From Crocodylus rhombifer (lineage: Eukaryota > Chordata > Crocodylia > Crocodylidae): a stretch of 64,000 bases of DNA. The notes below the pieces were generated by a model. The model did not search any database, had not been told where the DNA came from, and worked only from the letters and a program-made list of their open reading frames with translations. The translations under genes were made by a program, and so were the position numbers. How positions within the stretch are numbered: position 1 is the stretch's first letter; each line of letters opens with the position of its first letter. Positions 31,046 to 45,744 of the stretch are shown piece by piece. The stretch lies in the NCBI GenBank assembly GCA_038503035.1, contig JAVSML010024021.1:250312-314311 (forward strand), read 5' to 3'.

Positions 31046-34042
31046 AAAGGTCTGAAAGAGTTCAATAGTTAAACAACTTTAGGTTTTAGCTGCATGCCAC
31101 TCTTTGAAGAGTCATCAATTTTTCTTGGAGAGCCTGTCCAAGAGTGAATAGGTACTTTATACCTGCTGCTTATCTAAGACCCTGGTAAAGCTTTCTGTTC
31201 ACCAAGGCCTGGGCTTTAGGTTGAATTACTTGTGTTCACATCACACTAAGCACTACCATTGTCTCATAGGCCACAGTAAGATACATATTAGTCATATACT
31301 CTTTACAAAGGAACCTCATAGCAGAACCCTGGATTCCAAATTAAAATAAGGTTTGGGTCTGGATCCAGGTATGATAGCTGAAGACATGCCTCATACTGAA
31401 ATTCATGTCCAACACTGAAAGACTAATCCTTATTGATTCTGCTTGCTTTTGGAGGCTGGGGCTAAGAGTTTCAGTTAAGTGATTCAGGGGAGGCAGGGGG
31501 GTAAAATATCCTACTAGCCCATTAATCATAACAGAGAAGTAAAAGCAAACAAAAATGAAACAGAGTTGCTGTGACCTTTAAAGACGGTTCCCCAGCCATT
31601 TATTAAATGCCTGCCAATTAAGCTTGTGGATGTATCAGCATATTTCTTGTGACACCTCATTGCTTCTGGTTGATTTTTCCCCTTGGTCTTTTAAATTTAA
31701 AATTTCACTTGCTTAGATGTACATCTAATCTACCTGTATAAAATAACTAAGTATGTTCAAATAGAACACAAGTGCACCTTGGGATGAAGGTGTTATGAAC
31801 AGAGATATATTTGTGACATTCTGTGGCTCATATTTCATCAGCAGGATTGTACAGAACTTTATATTTTCAATAAGAAACAACTGTAGATTGTTTTAGTAAG
31901 AAAAAGAAAACTGCCTGGTTAAAACAAGCAATTACTTCAACGGATTAGCTACTTTATTCCATATCTATATCTATCTATCTATATATAGTCCTCATCAAGT
32001 GTGAAAATGTACTGCATTTGTACCTTCTTTGTTCAGGCCTAAAATTAAACTGTTCACTTTTACAACCATTCTCCAAAACAAGGACTGCTGTATTAATGTG
32101 CATTGTGTGAATTTTAAGAATTTGATTTTTTGCTTCATTGAACAAATTTTATACTGAAATTAATAGAGTAATAGAACACCAATGTAGACAGAATGGAGAA
32201 TTAAGTCAAGTACCCTAAGGCAAAAGTAATTTAATTAAGAAACTAACCTTATGAAGTGACCAAAAGAAAAAAAGAAAGTAAGTAGAAGTGAACATACTTT
32301 GTGAAAGTTAAGCCACCTGATCAGGGATCATAACTGGTAGCATAAGACTGAGATAACCACAGACTTCACACAGTCAATAATAACAGATGTGAATAAATGA
32401 ATAAGCTGACATACACATAAAATTAGACATTACATAGTGAGTCAATTAAATTGTTAAGGGGGATAATTTCAAATAAACTATACACCCATGTCTAAGGATG
32501 ACCATATATTAATGTATTTGATGGTTATCAGAAGCTTATGTGAAGCAAGTTGGAGTCCCAGTCTAATTTCCACTGATATACTGAGTGAGTTATTTTATGT
32601 TTTAGCAATCACAGTCACAGAAGTACCAAGGATTAAGAAGAATTGACCCCTAGATATCATTCATTCAAATCAAGATTTAGATCTCTGGGAAAGCCAGGAT
32701 TTGAACTGCAGCCATGTATATTGCATCTGTTCTGTAAACATGGAGAGAAATGGTTGTCATTCCAGTTCTTTTCATCAACAAAATCTCACTAAGAAAAAGA
32801 AAAACTTGTATTTAAGCAGATGTTCTTGAGGAAGCTTAAAATTTCACATAAAATGCTTGTCATTAGAATAATGATCCATGGTTTAGGGGAACAAATCTAA
32901 TTTGTGTGTGCAGAGTTGCAAACAAGGCATCATATAGCATGTTGCCATACGAAAAACCACATCACTCGCAGTGTTATGCACCAATTATTCTGTTAGATAT
33001 GACATGAAGTTCAGGAATGATTTAGATGGAAGCTTACATAAAGTTCATGCAGTTGACCCACTTTGAGGTAACAAATTTGCCTTTCTTATGCTTACCATAA
33101 AAATCAAGCACAGGAATGTGACAGAAATGTTGACAATTTTCTCTGTATCTGCACAAGAGCTATTTTAAGCAGTGGGATTGGGTTTTTTAGATCCTTCCTT
33201 TTCAACCATTTGCCGAATTTCTTGTTAGCAAAGAGGTTTTTGTTTTGAACTGCTGTTTGTGAACTGCTTGCTAGAGGTGAATTTGTTCATGCAATTGCTT
33301 TGTAAACTTCTCCTGACACTTGGCTGTCAGCTGACTTGACATTTCAATCGCTCTGTGACTCTGTGAAAAATGCTGGCTAAGAAGCAAGCATGCTTTCAAG
33401 ATTCCACCCCCTCCATTCCTTTGTTTGTAATACCATGCATGCTGAACCTTTGCAAAACTCTGAGTTTGGCTAAGACTTGAGGTGAGAGTGGTCTTCATTG
33501 CAAGCAGCAGAGTAATAGATGGAGCTACTTTGATCAATCACTATATTTTAAGTCGGGAAAGCTAGTTTATATGAATTAAATTTCACTCTTCTTATATTTA
33601 ATTATACACAATGGTTCAGGCAGGGCATAGTCACAAATGCCAAAAGATCTAGCATGACAACCCCATGAAACCCTGGGTATGATGCAATTCCTTGTATTCA
33701 GAGTAAAGTGATACCACATAGCAACAAACAGTCTAGAATTTAATCCATTTCTGGTAGTATCCACAGAGTTTCTATACTGAAATGGAAATGCTGATGTTCA
33801 TGTACCTCAGGTGAAAGTATTCAGAAGACAGAAGTGCACTAAAATACATGCAACAGCTGTGTTAGTGAGTAAAGCAGCTGGTAAAGCACATTTAAACAAT
33901 ATGGCTTGTGGTACTTTAGCCATACAGTCATAGAGGAACTCTATAGAAAATTGACTCCTCTTATGGCTCTGTTTCTTGCACAGGGATTGACAAACTGAAT
34001 TCTTACAGAGTTTTTGTACAAGTATTAGTTGAAGCGCTTTTG
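31046..34042. other. AT-rich stretch with no recognised gene
   Basis: A TATC/TATA microsatellite lies at about 31961-31986. The reverse-strand frame at 33271-33537 has no stop for 88 codons but no recognised domain, so it is not called. Confidence 0.5.
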
Positions 34043-34341
34043 GGCAGGCATCTACACATTTGGGGATTAGGGAGTATATTTGCTGCTCTTTTCATCAAGT
34101 TTCCTGCAGCCCTGCAATGGGCCCCTGCCACCACCAGGGGAGCTCCAGGCTTCCCCTAGGTGCTAGCCCAAGAGCTGGCAGGGTGCACCAGACTAGGAGA
34201 CAGCTAGCTTGCTAAAAGCTGCCCCATCAGCATGTAGCAAATTTACTCAGAATTAGGGAGGTCTGCTGCGTAGTAAGCACACATGCTGACTTTGCAGTAA
34301 ACTATGCTAATGCACAATTAAGCATTTTGTATAGACACACC
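34043..34341. mobile_element. MITE with GGG...TCTACACA-type inverted ends
   Basis: The left end, GGGCAGGCATCTACACA, and the inverse of the right end, GGGTGTGTCTATACA, are similar. The TAGACACACCCA right end recurs at about 52629-52640. The element is about 300 bp, non-coding, and its target duplication was not resolved. Confidence 0.5.
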
Positions 34342-36199
34342 CAGAGTTTCTTGTCTCATGGTTCAAGTTATGCATCAGAATAATGACAGCATTGTAATAA
34401 TAGCTTATATCAGCAGATTGGGACAAGAGCCCCACCCCTGCAGCTCTTTCCAAGCCCTGTGCCATCATCACCTAATCAGGGCACAGAGCTAGGACCTGTC
34501 CCTGACCAGGACAGTTCCCAGTCCCTTCCCAATATATAGGGCAGAATCTGGGCAGCTTGTTCACCACTCAGTGAGTTCAGAGCAGAGCAGGGAACAAGCT
34601 TCCCAGCATCATGCTTGTGGAACTGGTGGGGGGAGAAATTTAATTATAAGGGACCATAGATTTTTTAAGCCAAAACTGGACCTTGATGATTACTTAGTCT
34701 GATCTCCTGTGCAACACAGAACATAGGATTTCTGTGAATTGATTCCTGCTTCAATTCCAGTAAATATGGTTAAACAAAAGTGGAGCTTTGGCAGAGGGGG
34801 AAAAACCCCACTCAGAACTACATACGACTGATCAAAACATTTTAACTATGAAGAATTTACCATAACCATACGTAAGTTAGGCAAAATTCATATGGATTCA
34901 TTTTTAGTCCAACTTTTTCTAACTTTAGCTTCTAATAGCTGTATCTTGCATGCTGTTTTACATGCATACAATTTTATAATAGATTAAAGAGGCCTTAAGT
35001 ATCAAAATGTATATTTCCTTTGTCAGTACTCACAGAGTAGGATCAGGACAACTAGCTTCCTCCGTGTTATGCTAAACAATTTTGAGTTCTTTGAGGCTTA
35101 CAACAGGGTGATCTTTCTGACCTTTTTTGTGACTCTTTTCTCAATAACAGCCAGTTCTTCTATCATTCTTCTTGATTTCTAGACACCAGAATCAAGACAC
35201 AGAATTCCAGGAGAAGTTGTGTCAGTGCCAAGTGCAAAGGTAGAACATGTCTTTACTTCTGCTCAATATTCCAGGTAATGGTTATTTCTTTTGGTCAGAA
35301 TCACTTTGCTAATTTATGTTCATCATGATTGCCAAGTCCATTTGAATAATTTTATCCAGGAATATAATTCTGGAAGTATATCCTACAATCTTTTCCCTTG
35401 GATTTGTGAACTTATATCTGACCATCTCGAAAAAAGCATATGGTTGGTAGCTAAGTGTTCCAGTTTACTGTGAACCTCATAATGATAATCAAATATTTGC
35501 AGTCATTATGTATCTGTAACCATCTCACACTGTTCAATCTGAGACCAATGGGTATCCTGAAATAATGTTGTACTTGAGGGTCATTTACGAAAAAACAACT
35601 GAACATGAGTTCCCAGCATACTCCATGAACTCCCTGGGCAATAGGCTTTCAAAGTATGGTTTAATCCATACTCTTTACTTAACTTTGAGTATACATTTTA
35701 TAAATATATCCAGTCTTAGTTTAGGAATATAGGACTGAAGGAGAACCTTCTGAGTAATAAAGTCTAGTACTGTGTCTAAAGTCTAGTACTGTGTCTGAGT
35801 AATAATGTCTAGCACATGCAACCACATCAGACAACTGGTTTCCTCTAGACAACTGGATTCCTGTACAACTTCAATAGAAGAGCCCCCACACAGGATAATT
35901 CTTTATTTAGAAATATTTTTGAAAACTATCAATTACTCAGTTTTTTAAATTTGTTTTTGGCATATGCAATGTTGATTTTTGATAGTGCCATTTTAAGAAG
36001 AATGCCATGTAGAACCTTGAAGATATCGTAAACCTTTGTCAAGGATTGAAAGTTTGGTTGATAAAGGCAATCAGGTCAAAAGTTTGTTTGATGAAACCCA
36101 TTTTCCATAAAACATTATGGTATCATCCTTTAATCATTTAGCAATTGTATTTTATACCACCCTTTTCAGGATATCATCCAGTATTGGTAACAAAGTAAC
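34342..36199. other. AT-rich stretch with no recognised gene
   Basis: A more GC-rich patch at 34420-34640 has a CAATATATAGGGC phrase that could be a promoter-like remnant of an LTR, but no ends are visible. A 19-bp tandem duplication lies at 35759-35796. Confidence 0.45.
35759..35796. repeat. 19-bp tandem duplication
   Basis: AAAGTCTAGTACTGTGTCT occurs twice without a spacer, at 35759-35777 and 35778-35796. CTGAGTAATA phrases flank both sides. Confidence 0.85.
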
Positions 36200-36207
36200 C
36201 AGGATAT

Positions 36208-37811
36208 TAGGGCTGTGCAGATCTTTGGATCACAATTTGGAGATGATTTAGAGGCGAAGTCTATGAATCCGAATCAAATCACTAGAAGGTTTAGGCTTTC
36301 CGAATCGATTCAGAAAAGATTTGTCAAATCTGCCATAGGGTATAATGGGAAATCAATGAAATATCTATCCCTTTGTTGTTTTTTGGCTGATTTGGATAAA
36401 ACTTGCAGCAGTGGAAGCCTCTGTGGAGGTCATGAAGCCTACCAAATTTCAAGGTGATAGATGCAGTGGTTTCTGGGAAACTGCACCTCAAATGGCTGAC
36501 AAGCAAAACTCATGACATAGGTGACACTGTGCATGTGTTAAGGCACAGAGGGTGTGAAAAGACTGCCAGCTGTCAAGGAGATCAGTGCAGGGGGAGCCTG
36601 GGTTCTGGGGCCCTGCACCTTTGGCTGCAGGTAGGCAAAACCCATGACATGGGTGCTTGTGGGATGGTGTGTGTGTTCCAGTGCACCCTTCCTGGCGCTA
36701 GAGCCTCTGCACAATATGGCAGTGAACCCCCATGAGGCCTCCTCCTCCCCCTCCCCCTCTTTTAAAGCTTCATCTCCATCTGCCACTGTGAATTATGGCA
36801 GGTCAAAATAACTTAGCTGGCTCTACACCAATAGCACCACCAGCATCAAAGGTACCCAGCTAGAACTGTCACAAAGCCTTCCTTTTTATAAAGGACTTGA
36901 CAGTGAGAAGTAAACATGTTGTATTGGATATATGTTACTTGTGGTGTGTGATGGCTTATCTTGTGTTTATATGTTTATTATGAAAAAACCCGAAATAGAA
37001 ATATATATCTTAGGAAGCTTTTGGGTTGAAAAACCCTTTGTCAGGCTGAGGAAGTACCTGGAGTTTGTGCGTTTCCTGGTCCTGGATAAACAGAATATTA
37101 AATAAGCCAGAGGTTTGCCTGGTATGGAGTGAGGGGTGAGGGGCAGGCTGGAGTTGGGTCAGGGGTCGGGGTGAAGAAAGGGAGATATAGCACCGCAGGT
37201 AAAAAATGCAGAGGTGCAGTTTCCCAGAAATCCCTGCACCTCTGTTCTTGAAAGCTCCTAGGTCTCATGGTCTCAGAAGGGGCTACCATCCCTGCAGTTT
37301 TCACCCCATTGCGCTTTAACACACACAGTGTCATCTATGTCATGAGTTTTGCTTGTCAGTGGTTTGAGGTGCAGTTTCCCAGAAACCCCTACACCTATCA
37401 CCTTGAAACTTGGCAGACTTTGTGGCCTCAGTAAGAGCTACCATCCCTTCAGTTTTCACCCCACTGTGGCTTAACACACGTGACATGAGTTTTGCTTTCA
37501 GAATTTGAGGTGCAGTTTCCCATAAACCCCTGTACCTATCATCTTGCAATTTGGCAGGGTTCATGCTCTCAGCAGAGGCTACCATCCCTGTAAGTTTCAT
37601 ATGAATCAGCCAAAAAACAACAAAGTTATAGATATTTAATTGATTCCCCATTATACTGGATGGCGAAACCTCTGAATTGGCTCCGAATCTTCCGAAGCGA
37701 TTCAGATGAATTGACTTGGAAAAATTATTTGGATCTCTGAATTGTATCTCTGGCATCCAAATTGGCTGAATCTGAATCCAAATCAAATAGTTCCCTATTT
37801 GCACAGGCCTG
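36208..37811. mobile_element. Foldback hAT-family element, copy 1
   Basis: It starts TAGGGCTGTGCA and ends TGCACAGGCCTG, with the 8-bp target duplication CAGGATAT at 36200-36207 and 37812-37819. The two arms are long, diverged inverted repeats. Both carry the TATAATGGG(G)AATCAAT phrase, a TTTTTTGGCTGATT phrase and an inverted GAGGTGCAGTTTCCC unit. In the right arm that unit is repeated at 37212, 37366 and 37507, each followed by GGCTACCATCC-like or AGCTACCATCC sequence. No transposase is seen, so it was mobilised in trans. Apparent proteins here, including one of 154 codons, are translations of the repeat. Confidence 0.8.
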
Positions 37812-37819
37812 CAGGATAT

Positions 37820-40800
37820 TTCATTAAATTGTGTTAAGTATTGAAAGACTAGCTTCTTTTTCTGTTGTCTAGGGCTTTTCCACTATGCTAAGATTTGCTT
37901 GTTATCAACCTTAATTTAAATATGGAAAGCTATTTACTGAGATTCATTTCTACATGCTTGTAAACTTCTACTGTGTCTATAGTACTGGCTACTGTTATCC
38001 ACAGGTTGACTGACCATTTTCCATAGGGACATGAAAAGGAATAAGCAAGAGGTATATCCCACTTCAACCTTACTGCAAAGACAATTCACTGAAATACTTT
38101 GTTCGTGGAATAGAACACCTACATCTTGCAGACACTAAAAGCAGATGAGAAACAAGGGAAGGGTAGAATGAAGAAGATTAATTCCACAGCTACATGATCT
38201 ATCCAAAGGATAAGCTCCCTTGTGAGAGAGAAGGGAAGAATCTCAAGCTCTTTTATTTTTCATCATAACAAAGTAGGCATACTTCTTGTGGTATAAGACA
38301 AGCATTTTGCTTCATAGGGATGCAATGCAACAACTTTACCTTCAATGGTCTGGAGTTTGTTTGCTAGTTTTCAAGTTGAGCATAACTGCAAAGATGGATT
38401 AAAAAACACATGGATTCATTTCAACAGTGAAGAGCTATGATATGGGAACAGTAGAGATAAAGTTAATTTTAGGGTCACTACCACTTGAAAAAGATGTTTG
38501 TAGTTTGATTTTTTTGCATCTCAGTGCAGAATTTTCACTTTAGAAGTGACCTACAAAGGCTGAACAAAATGGCTTTTTGTACTCAGGATTGCTCCATGGC
38601 TTTTTATATCAGCTTCCAGTCTCTGTGCTCTGTCAAAGTTGTACAACTTTATACTGAAAACTATTTTAGGGCCCAATCCTAGAAATGCATACAGAAGTTA
38701 TTGGTACTACTCATATATATTTATTTTTAAGTAGATGCATACGTGTTTTCAGGCTCGAATTCTGAAACTAATAAGCTAAAATAATATCTTTAAACCTATT
38801 TCTAAGGTATTGAGTCCATTGATCTTCATTTGGAGCCACTGAATAGGCCACACGCTGGAACACCAAGCCAATTTTAAGCTTTCTAAACTTCAAGATCTTT
38901 CAGTTTTCAAAACCTTGGACATGTGTTGCATTTGCTTGTATTGATGTCTTTTCATTTCCAATACTTATAAATCAGTCAGAAGAAAGGTTCTTCATTTTCA
39001 AAAAGCTGAAGGTCCTCATCCCCTTTTATAGAGTTCCTGCATCCACATCTAAGATCTCTAGCAAAATAGGAAAAATGAACCTTGAAAATTGATATTTTTA
39101 AAAGTAAAAGCAAACAAAAGAATACAGCCATTTAAGCTTTTATTATACTTAAAGAAGAAAGTAGAGGGCAAAAAAAGTATTTTCCTTCTAAAAGTCACTG
39201 TTAAATTACGGTTCATTGGGCATGTGGGTAGTTATACTGACCCCAGTGACTTTGAAATGAGAGAGCACTGCCGTCAAGCTGTCATGCAGAACTAAAGGAA
39301 AGATATGAATGCTTCAGCATCTATTCACAAAGGATCCAGACAGGTTATTTGAACACCTTATACTCTCTCAGGGGTTCTGACTGTTGTGCTCAGAGTGCTC
39401 TGGTTTTATTTTCACAATGTGAACACAAATTCAATATATAAATGTAGGTTCCTGAGTTCTCAGCAAGACAGGGTGTGATTTATGAATAGAACATGGCAGG
39501 CTTGAAAACAGCAATGTAAGTCCTTGTGTGTTATATTACAGTGGATCAATAAAGTACATAAAGTCAATGTCAGTGCAATCAAAAATAAAAAAGACTATTT
39601 CTTATAAAATTCATTTAGAAAGCTTCTATAGTGCATTATTTATGAAAGGACTCACAAATAACAGACACATTGACAAAAAAGCTATCAGTTTGTTAAAGGT
39701 AAGTAATGGCATTTGCTAGAAGCATTGTATAAAACCAAAGCAACAGCATCATGCCTTCTAAAAATTTCTCATTGTAAAACAGAACAGGGTGAATAACTAA
39801 CATATTTGTTAATTATATTATAAAAATTACCAGTCTCTGTAAAGTTATTCATATTTATGTCAATGCTATGTCAAACCATTAAACTGTCAGCTTAAGTATA
39901 CATTTGGGTGAATATTTTATAATCTATTTGCCAAACAGTTAAATTACCATGACTAGTCACATTTGACTAATATTTGAACAATTGTATCATATTAAATTTT
40001 GGTCATTCCTACTATTACCAAGGAAAGAATCTTTCAAACAAAAGGACATTTGCTCTTAACACAGAGATGCTACTTGGAGCACACAACAAAAACAAACAAA
40101 CAAACAAACAAAAGATTATTTTTCTCCCCATCTAAAAAAACAACTACTTTGAAATGGAAAATTTCAAATTGCTGTTAGACATTGGAACAGCTCAATATTT
40201 CAGTGTTGGAGTGAATGGAAGTTTTCCAAAGTAAAATATTTTAACCAAAATGTTTATTGAATTAAAATCAAATTCCCTATTCAAAATATTTAATACATTT
40301 TATTAGCCCTAGTTACAACTGTATACCACTTCAAGTGGTTAATCACAAGTCTAAATTTTGATATGTGGGGTAGAATGGAATCTGTTCTTCTGTTTCTCTA
40401 GGATCTATTATAATAGATCTATTATAATGTATATACTCAGTACTGCAAAGACTAAGCAGAATACAGCTTGCTCACAGAACTATTTTTCAAGATTTTTTTC
40501 TCTGCCAATATTGTAAGGGGAAACCATTTTATAGATCTTTCTGAAAATCTTGCATTTGTTATAGTAGAGAGAAAGGGAACTTTCACAGGAAAAAAAAACA
40601 TTTTCCACAGCAAACCATTCCTTTTGCAATCTAGTTTGCTACTCATTAATATAGTGAGTATTGCAAACTATTGGACTTCTCATACAAAATACAGTCATGT
40701 GTAAGAATATGAAATGAAGCAGATTTTACTTTTTGATTATACTTGATTTGTATGTGGTATTTATTCAATTATCATCTAGGGAAATGATGGGCTGCTATGA

Positions 40801-43800
40801 TTTTATAGCCTGGAAATTTCTTCAGTGAGTATCCCAAGATTCATCTAGTAAAAAAATTACAATCAGAGATGGGCTTGCAAAATCAAAATCTGGTTCTATG
40901 TTAGATACCTGGCATTTAGATTTCCAGGTAAGTAGAGGGGCATAGTTAAGTAAATCTAAGTAGAGGGCTACATAATTCATATTTGGACTAGAAATTTAAA
41001 CCTGAGAGTTCATGGATAATGGTATTGGTGTGTAAACAGATTTTACTTCCCCAATCCAAGAAATTACTAAATTTCATGAGGAGCAAAAGCCTATTGTTTC
41101 CACTGTCAATTCACTGACAACTGCAAAATTTTAATATAGAACAGAGATGTCCTACTTATTTAGCCCCACAGGAGAAATCTGGATCATAGGACTACTCGTT
41201 GGCCAGACAACCCACTTCTAATGGCAGGGTAGCAAGGTGTCAGAACAGCTCCTGGAGCTTCTGCTTCAGTGCAGCAGTGGAGCTCAAATGGTAAATGGCA
41301 CTATTGCTCATAGCTGCTTTTTCCCTGTTGGTAAGTAGGCAAAAGTTGATCTGTGTTATCATTAACCTGCTGGGTTCAAGCTACACTGCTGTGGTGGATT
41401 TGCCCCACCTCAAATGAATATTAATCCATTTCCTGCCAAAAGATAGCATCCCATTTTTGTAAAGCAGAGTTTCGGTTAGCATGTAAGCACCACTCTCCGC
41501 TCTCCCTCTCCCTGTTTTGTTTTTTTTTTTTTTAGGACAAAAATAAGGGACTGAAAATTAAGGCTAAACTGTGAAACAACTTTGTACTAAATGAAAAGCT
41601 GTGCTACTGTGCTAATAAAAAGCTGTGCAAGCATAAGAAGAATATCTGAGGCACTAACCTGCAGTTAGCAGCCAAAGTATTGACAGTAGAGTTAAACTAA
41701 AACTCCATTAGGAAATGATAAATGTTTGGCTAGTTTATTGATAGATATGACAAAGTGCAGGACTTACAAGACTGACAGAGGTCTATTCTTTTCATCTTGA
41801 TTAATATACATGAAAAACATTCCTAGGACTAACGCTGTGGTAATATTGTGGTAAATCCCAGCTGTTTGCCCTTCCTAATAATTCACATCCTTAATTTTAA
41901 ATAACATCTTGAATTCTAATATGCTCGAATTAAGTGAAAATTTTACATTTCTATGTCCTGTCAAGCATTTAATACAATATTTGTATTGGTAAATTATGAA
42001 TAAATTGCATTTTATGAAATGCCGTTTAGAAAATTGCTTGCTTACTGTGTGTGGCCACAGCCTTCAGTCTTCTTGTCTGGTGTCTAAAATGTACAGCTCC
42101 TACAAATATAGGGTTGGCTTTTTTATGTCTTACCACAGAATCCTTGCTAGCCTCAAACACATATTGTACAATTAGAGGATGTTGAAGGCACTTCAGCTGG
42201 AGCCGTTGTCATTTTAAGGGTTGTCGGTTAAATAAGAGAAACAGAGCATGCTAATACTGAACACGAGCTTGGATGGAATCTAATGGATGAGACGTGATAA
42301 GCACCTTGTATTTTTTTCTTTTTAATCATCTTTAATAGTTTATTTGCAACAGTTCAGCAACTTAACTCATTCGAAGTACATAAGATTGCTTCTGGTCTGG
42401 AGTCAGTGATTAAGAACTCTAGTCTATTTTGAGGAGAAGGAAATAAGCATCCATGCTGGACATAATATTTAAAGGAAATTGAAGTTGGTGGGATTTCATG
42501 ACATGTTTAGGATGGGTACATGTTTTCTCTTTTTCTGTGTTGTTCTACATATTATTTTGAGTTAAGTGACGAGAAAGTAAAATAAAGACAGCAATAATTA
42601 ATGTTCAAAAGAAGCAGCTGGTAAAACTGAAGACCCAAACCCCTCAAGCCCATCTGGCCTGTGCTTGATACACAGGTGAGAGGGTAATTCTGGACAAAGA
42701 CTTTTCCTCCACTTTTTTTCCTTACATACTCTTACAGTAACAGGCTAGTAGCCTGTTAAGTTTGTGATAACTTAGAATAACCTAGAAGCTGTTTTAGAAA
42801 AATACATGACAAATTGATTTCAAGTAGTCCCTTATATTCTGGCTACAAATAGTACAGGAATGACACATCAGGTTGTAGCTGTGGTGCAGGACAACTGTCA
42901 TAAGCCTACAGACAAAAAAACAAAAAAACAACCAAACAAAACACACACATGGATAAATGTCAATAAAAACGTGTACTACTGAGAGGTACTGCAAATCTCC
43001 AAATCATCAAACTAATGATGACGTTAAGCATTTTAAGAGAAGGGAGGAAATGGGACCAAGTAGAATGACACACAGCCTTGATAGAATCTAATTATCAAGA
43101 AAAATTTCTTTTTGTAATAGCTCAATCTGGAAATGACAAGAGGAGATGTTACCATGCACTTACCCCTCATTAATGTGCCAGATATAGATACAATGTGGTT
43201 GAATCACCTAGCAATGACAGCAAACTTTGTTGGTCACACTTAATATTAAGGTTTCATTTATAAATAGTTATAATACATGTGTGATTAACAGATGCAATAA
43301 GCACATCACTTTCTATTACCAGAGAACTATTAGACATCAAACATGTACAGCCACATTTTTGTTTAATTTTTTATGATTAATATGGATATTTATTTTCAAA
43401 ACTGAAAATGGATATATCTATGGAAATTATGGTGAATGCTTGGAGGAAGGAGATCCAGTTGAAATACCAAAAAACTGCCAAAAGGCAGTACAGTTTTGGT
43501 CTGGACTGATTTTTTTTCTATTTACTAAAAACAGAAATTCCTCAGATTTTTTAGTGCAAAAGGTTTGAAAGGAAAACTTCTCCCTGGATTTAATTAATTT
43601 TTCCTTCTGGATTTCATCCACTTTTTTTTTCACAGAACTAAAAGCATTTTGCAAAGTTTATTTAGAAATGTATCAAAAATGAGTGTAATGGGTGTTTTTA
43701 AGCTTGGGTTTTAAATAACCTATTGACCTGCTGAGTACATAACCATTTCAAACCACTAATTTATCCTTTAGTTAAAACTTATATTAAGCATTATTCATTA

Positions 43801-45744
43801 TTTTAAAAAGTATCCATAGAACCTTAATATAAGGTGTGAGTTGATCAATCTCTTTCCAGGAGGGAATTTACTGAAAGTCAGAAAAAAAATTGTGAACTGA
43901 TTAGACTCAATTTTTTCCTTCAGCTTGCAATTTCAATATATAAAGAATCATTTTACAAGGTAAATAACTATACCTTGGCTTAAATTTTTGTAAAGTGACT
44001 AGTGATTTTGGGTGCTCAACCTGAGACATGATAAAAGCAACCTGAAGGGGAAAGGGTCAAGCACTTAAAAAACAAACAACTCAGTTATCTGAAGATGTTT
44101 CACTTGACAATAATCCCCTTCTTTTTAGACCAAAAGGGTATAAACATTCCAGCAAAAGACTAAAGGAAAAACTGTAAACAAAAGTAAGCGAAGAACAAAT
44201 GAATCTGGCCAAATAGATAAATACAATAGTTATTCAAGCCAATCTTTTAAAAAGATTTAAATGCAGACCAAGTGATGTTAATAGAATGGAACATAAACTC
44301 TAACAAGGCAATTAAGATGTAAAATTGCCATAGTCCATGCGTTGTGTTTTGGTCTCCTTAGCATACGGTGCTCATCTACTATATTGCAACTTCCCCATGC
44401 TAATCAAATTGCATCTAGAAACTGCACCAGCTATTAAATTAAAATATCTGCAGAAAATGAACGTATTGAATGTGATTCTTGATACTGTTTGGCAGTGAAA
44501 GTTGCTGGTCACAGCATTTTTGTCTTGCATCAAGATGCTTGTACTAACAAAGTGATTAGAATATTTTATTCATCCTAAAACATGAGCTTGCTTTGTTTTA
44601 ATTTTCCTTTACTTTTTAATTAAATTTGGTTTCCTAGTGTTTAAAAAAGAACTAACACAACCTAAAAAAAGTTAAAGTAAAGCATTTTGTCTTTTTTGAG
44701 GTTTATTTGTTGTTAAATCTTGTCCCTGAATTCAGTATCAATTTATTCACTGAAAAAATATTTGTCAGAAGAAAGCAGAATCTACATATTACTTTTCCCA
44801 GGTCCCAACTTGAAGTAGAACGCTGTTTTGTTTCATAAGTGCATAGAAAAGATCAGGGGTAAAAAATATTCCTTTCAGACCAATTTTAAAAGTCCATTGA
44901 TGCTGCTACAATCACCTGAGTTACATATGATAATCCCAGGCATGAAAATACAAATTATTGCAAAGGGACTTGTCACTGTCATTGTCTGATTAGTTCTACA
45001 ATACACTCATATAATCTATGACTAAGGGGGCTTAATATAACCAATTGCTACTGTTTACATTGCAGACAGAACCAGCCAAGACAAAATTGTATCATTAGTG
45101 TTCAACATGGGACTTTACACTGTAGATCACTCAGTTCTGTCATTTATTTTGCAAGTGATAGAACCCAGAAGGCAGGACTTTAAAGAAAAATAGCTCAAAG
45201 CATTTGCTTCTGTTATGTTATATTATTCTCAATAGTGTACTTTATTACCTTGCACTTTGAACTATTTTTCTTAATATAACTGGCTACAATTCAGGGTTTG
45301 CCATCTTAGGTAATTCAGCTGCACAACTTTATGCATGTGATTGCTTCAATCCGTAATAAAAAATACGAAGTTAAAGCTTAACCTTTAGGTTTTATCAAGA
45401 TGAGTGGCTGAAAACATATGGGGCTAATGTAGCATCTTATGCAGAATAATGACAGAAGAATCACTGGGGCATGAAAGCACAACCTGCAGGGAGTTAATCA
45501 TGATCATTAATCACTGTGCCACATGGTTCCTTTCTTTGTTTTTTGTGAAGAATTGAGTGTTGAAAGAAACAGACTTTGTTTTTGTTTACTGAATATAAAC
45601 GAAGTTCATATCATCACCACAACTTGTTGATGCGCTGGAAGAACAAAATAATTCTAGAAGTTGGCTATGTTTGACATACTGGAGGACTCAGGAACTTGGA
45701 AAACTCATATGATAAGTGTTTCCCTTCTAGGTTACATAGTGAGA
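37820..45744. other. Long AT-rich stretch with no recognised gene
   Basis: Only short domain-free frames were seen. Simple repeats include (CAAA)n at about 40086-40113, a T-run at 41519-41534 and a CAAA/CAAACA tract near 42910-42950. A small repeat of GATCTATTATAAT lies near 40402-40428. Confidence 0.5.

Noticed and set aside
33271..33537. 88-codon reverse-strand frame
   Set aside because: No recognised domain or exon signals. It could be a conserved element, but nothing in the sequence alone supports that.
37340..37804. 154-codon reverse-strand frame
   Set aside because: It is the translation of the repeated units and inverted arm of hAT copy 1.
36208..37811. CRISPR-like array, because of the repeated units
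   Set aside because: The units are about 150 bp, diverged and part of transposon arms. Nothing here resembles short direct repeats with unique spacers.
43427..43654. 75-codon lysine-rich reverse frame
   Set aside because: It derives from T-rich runs on the plus strand and resembles no family.
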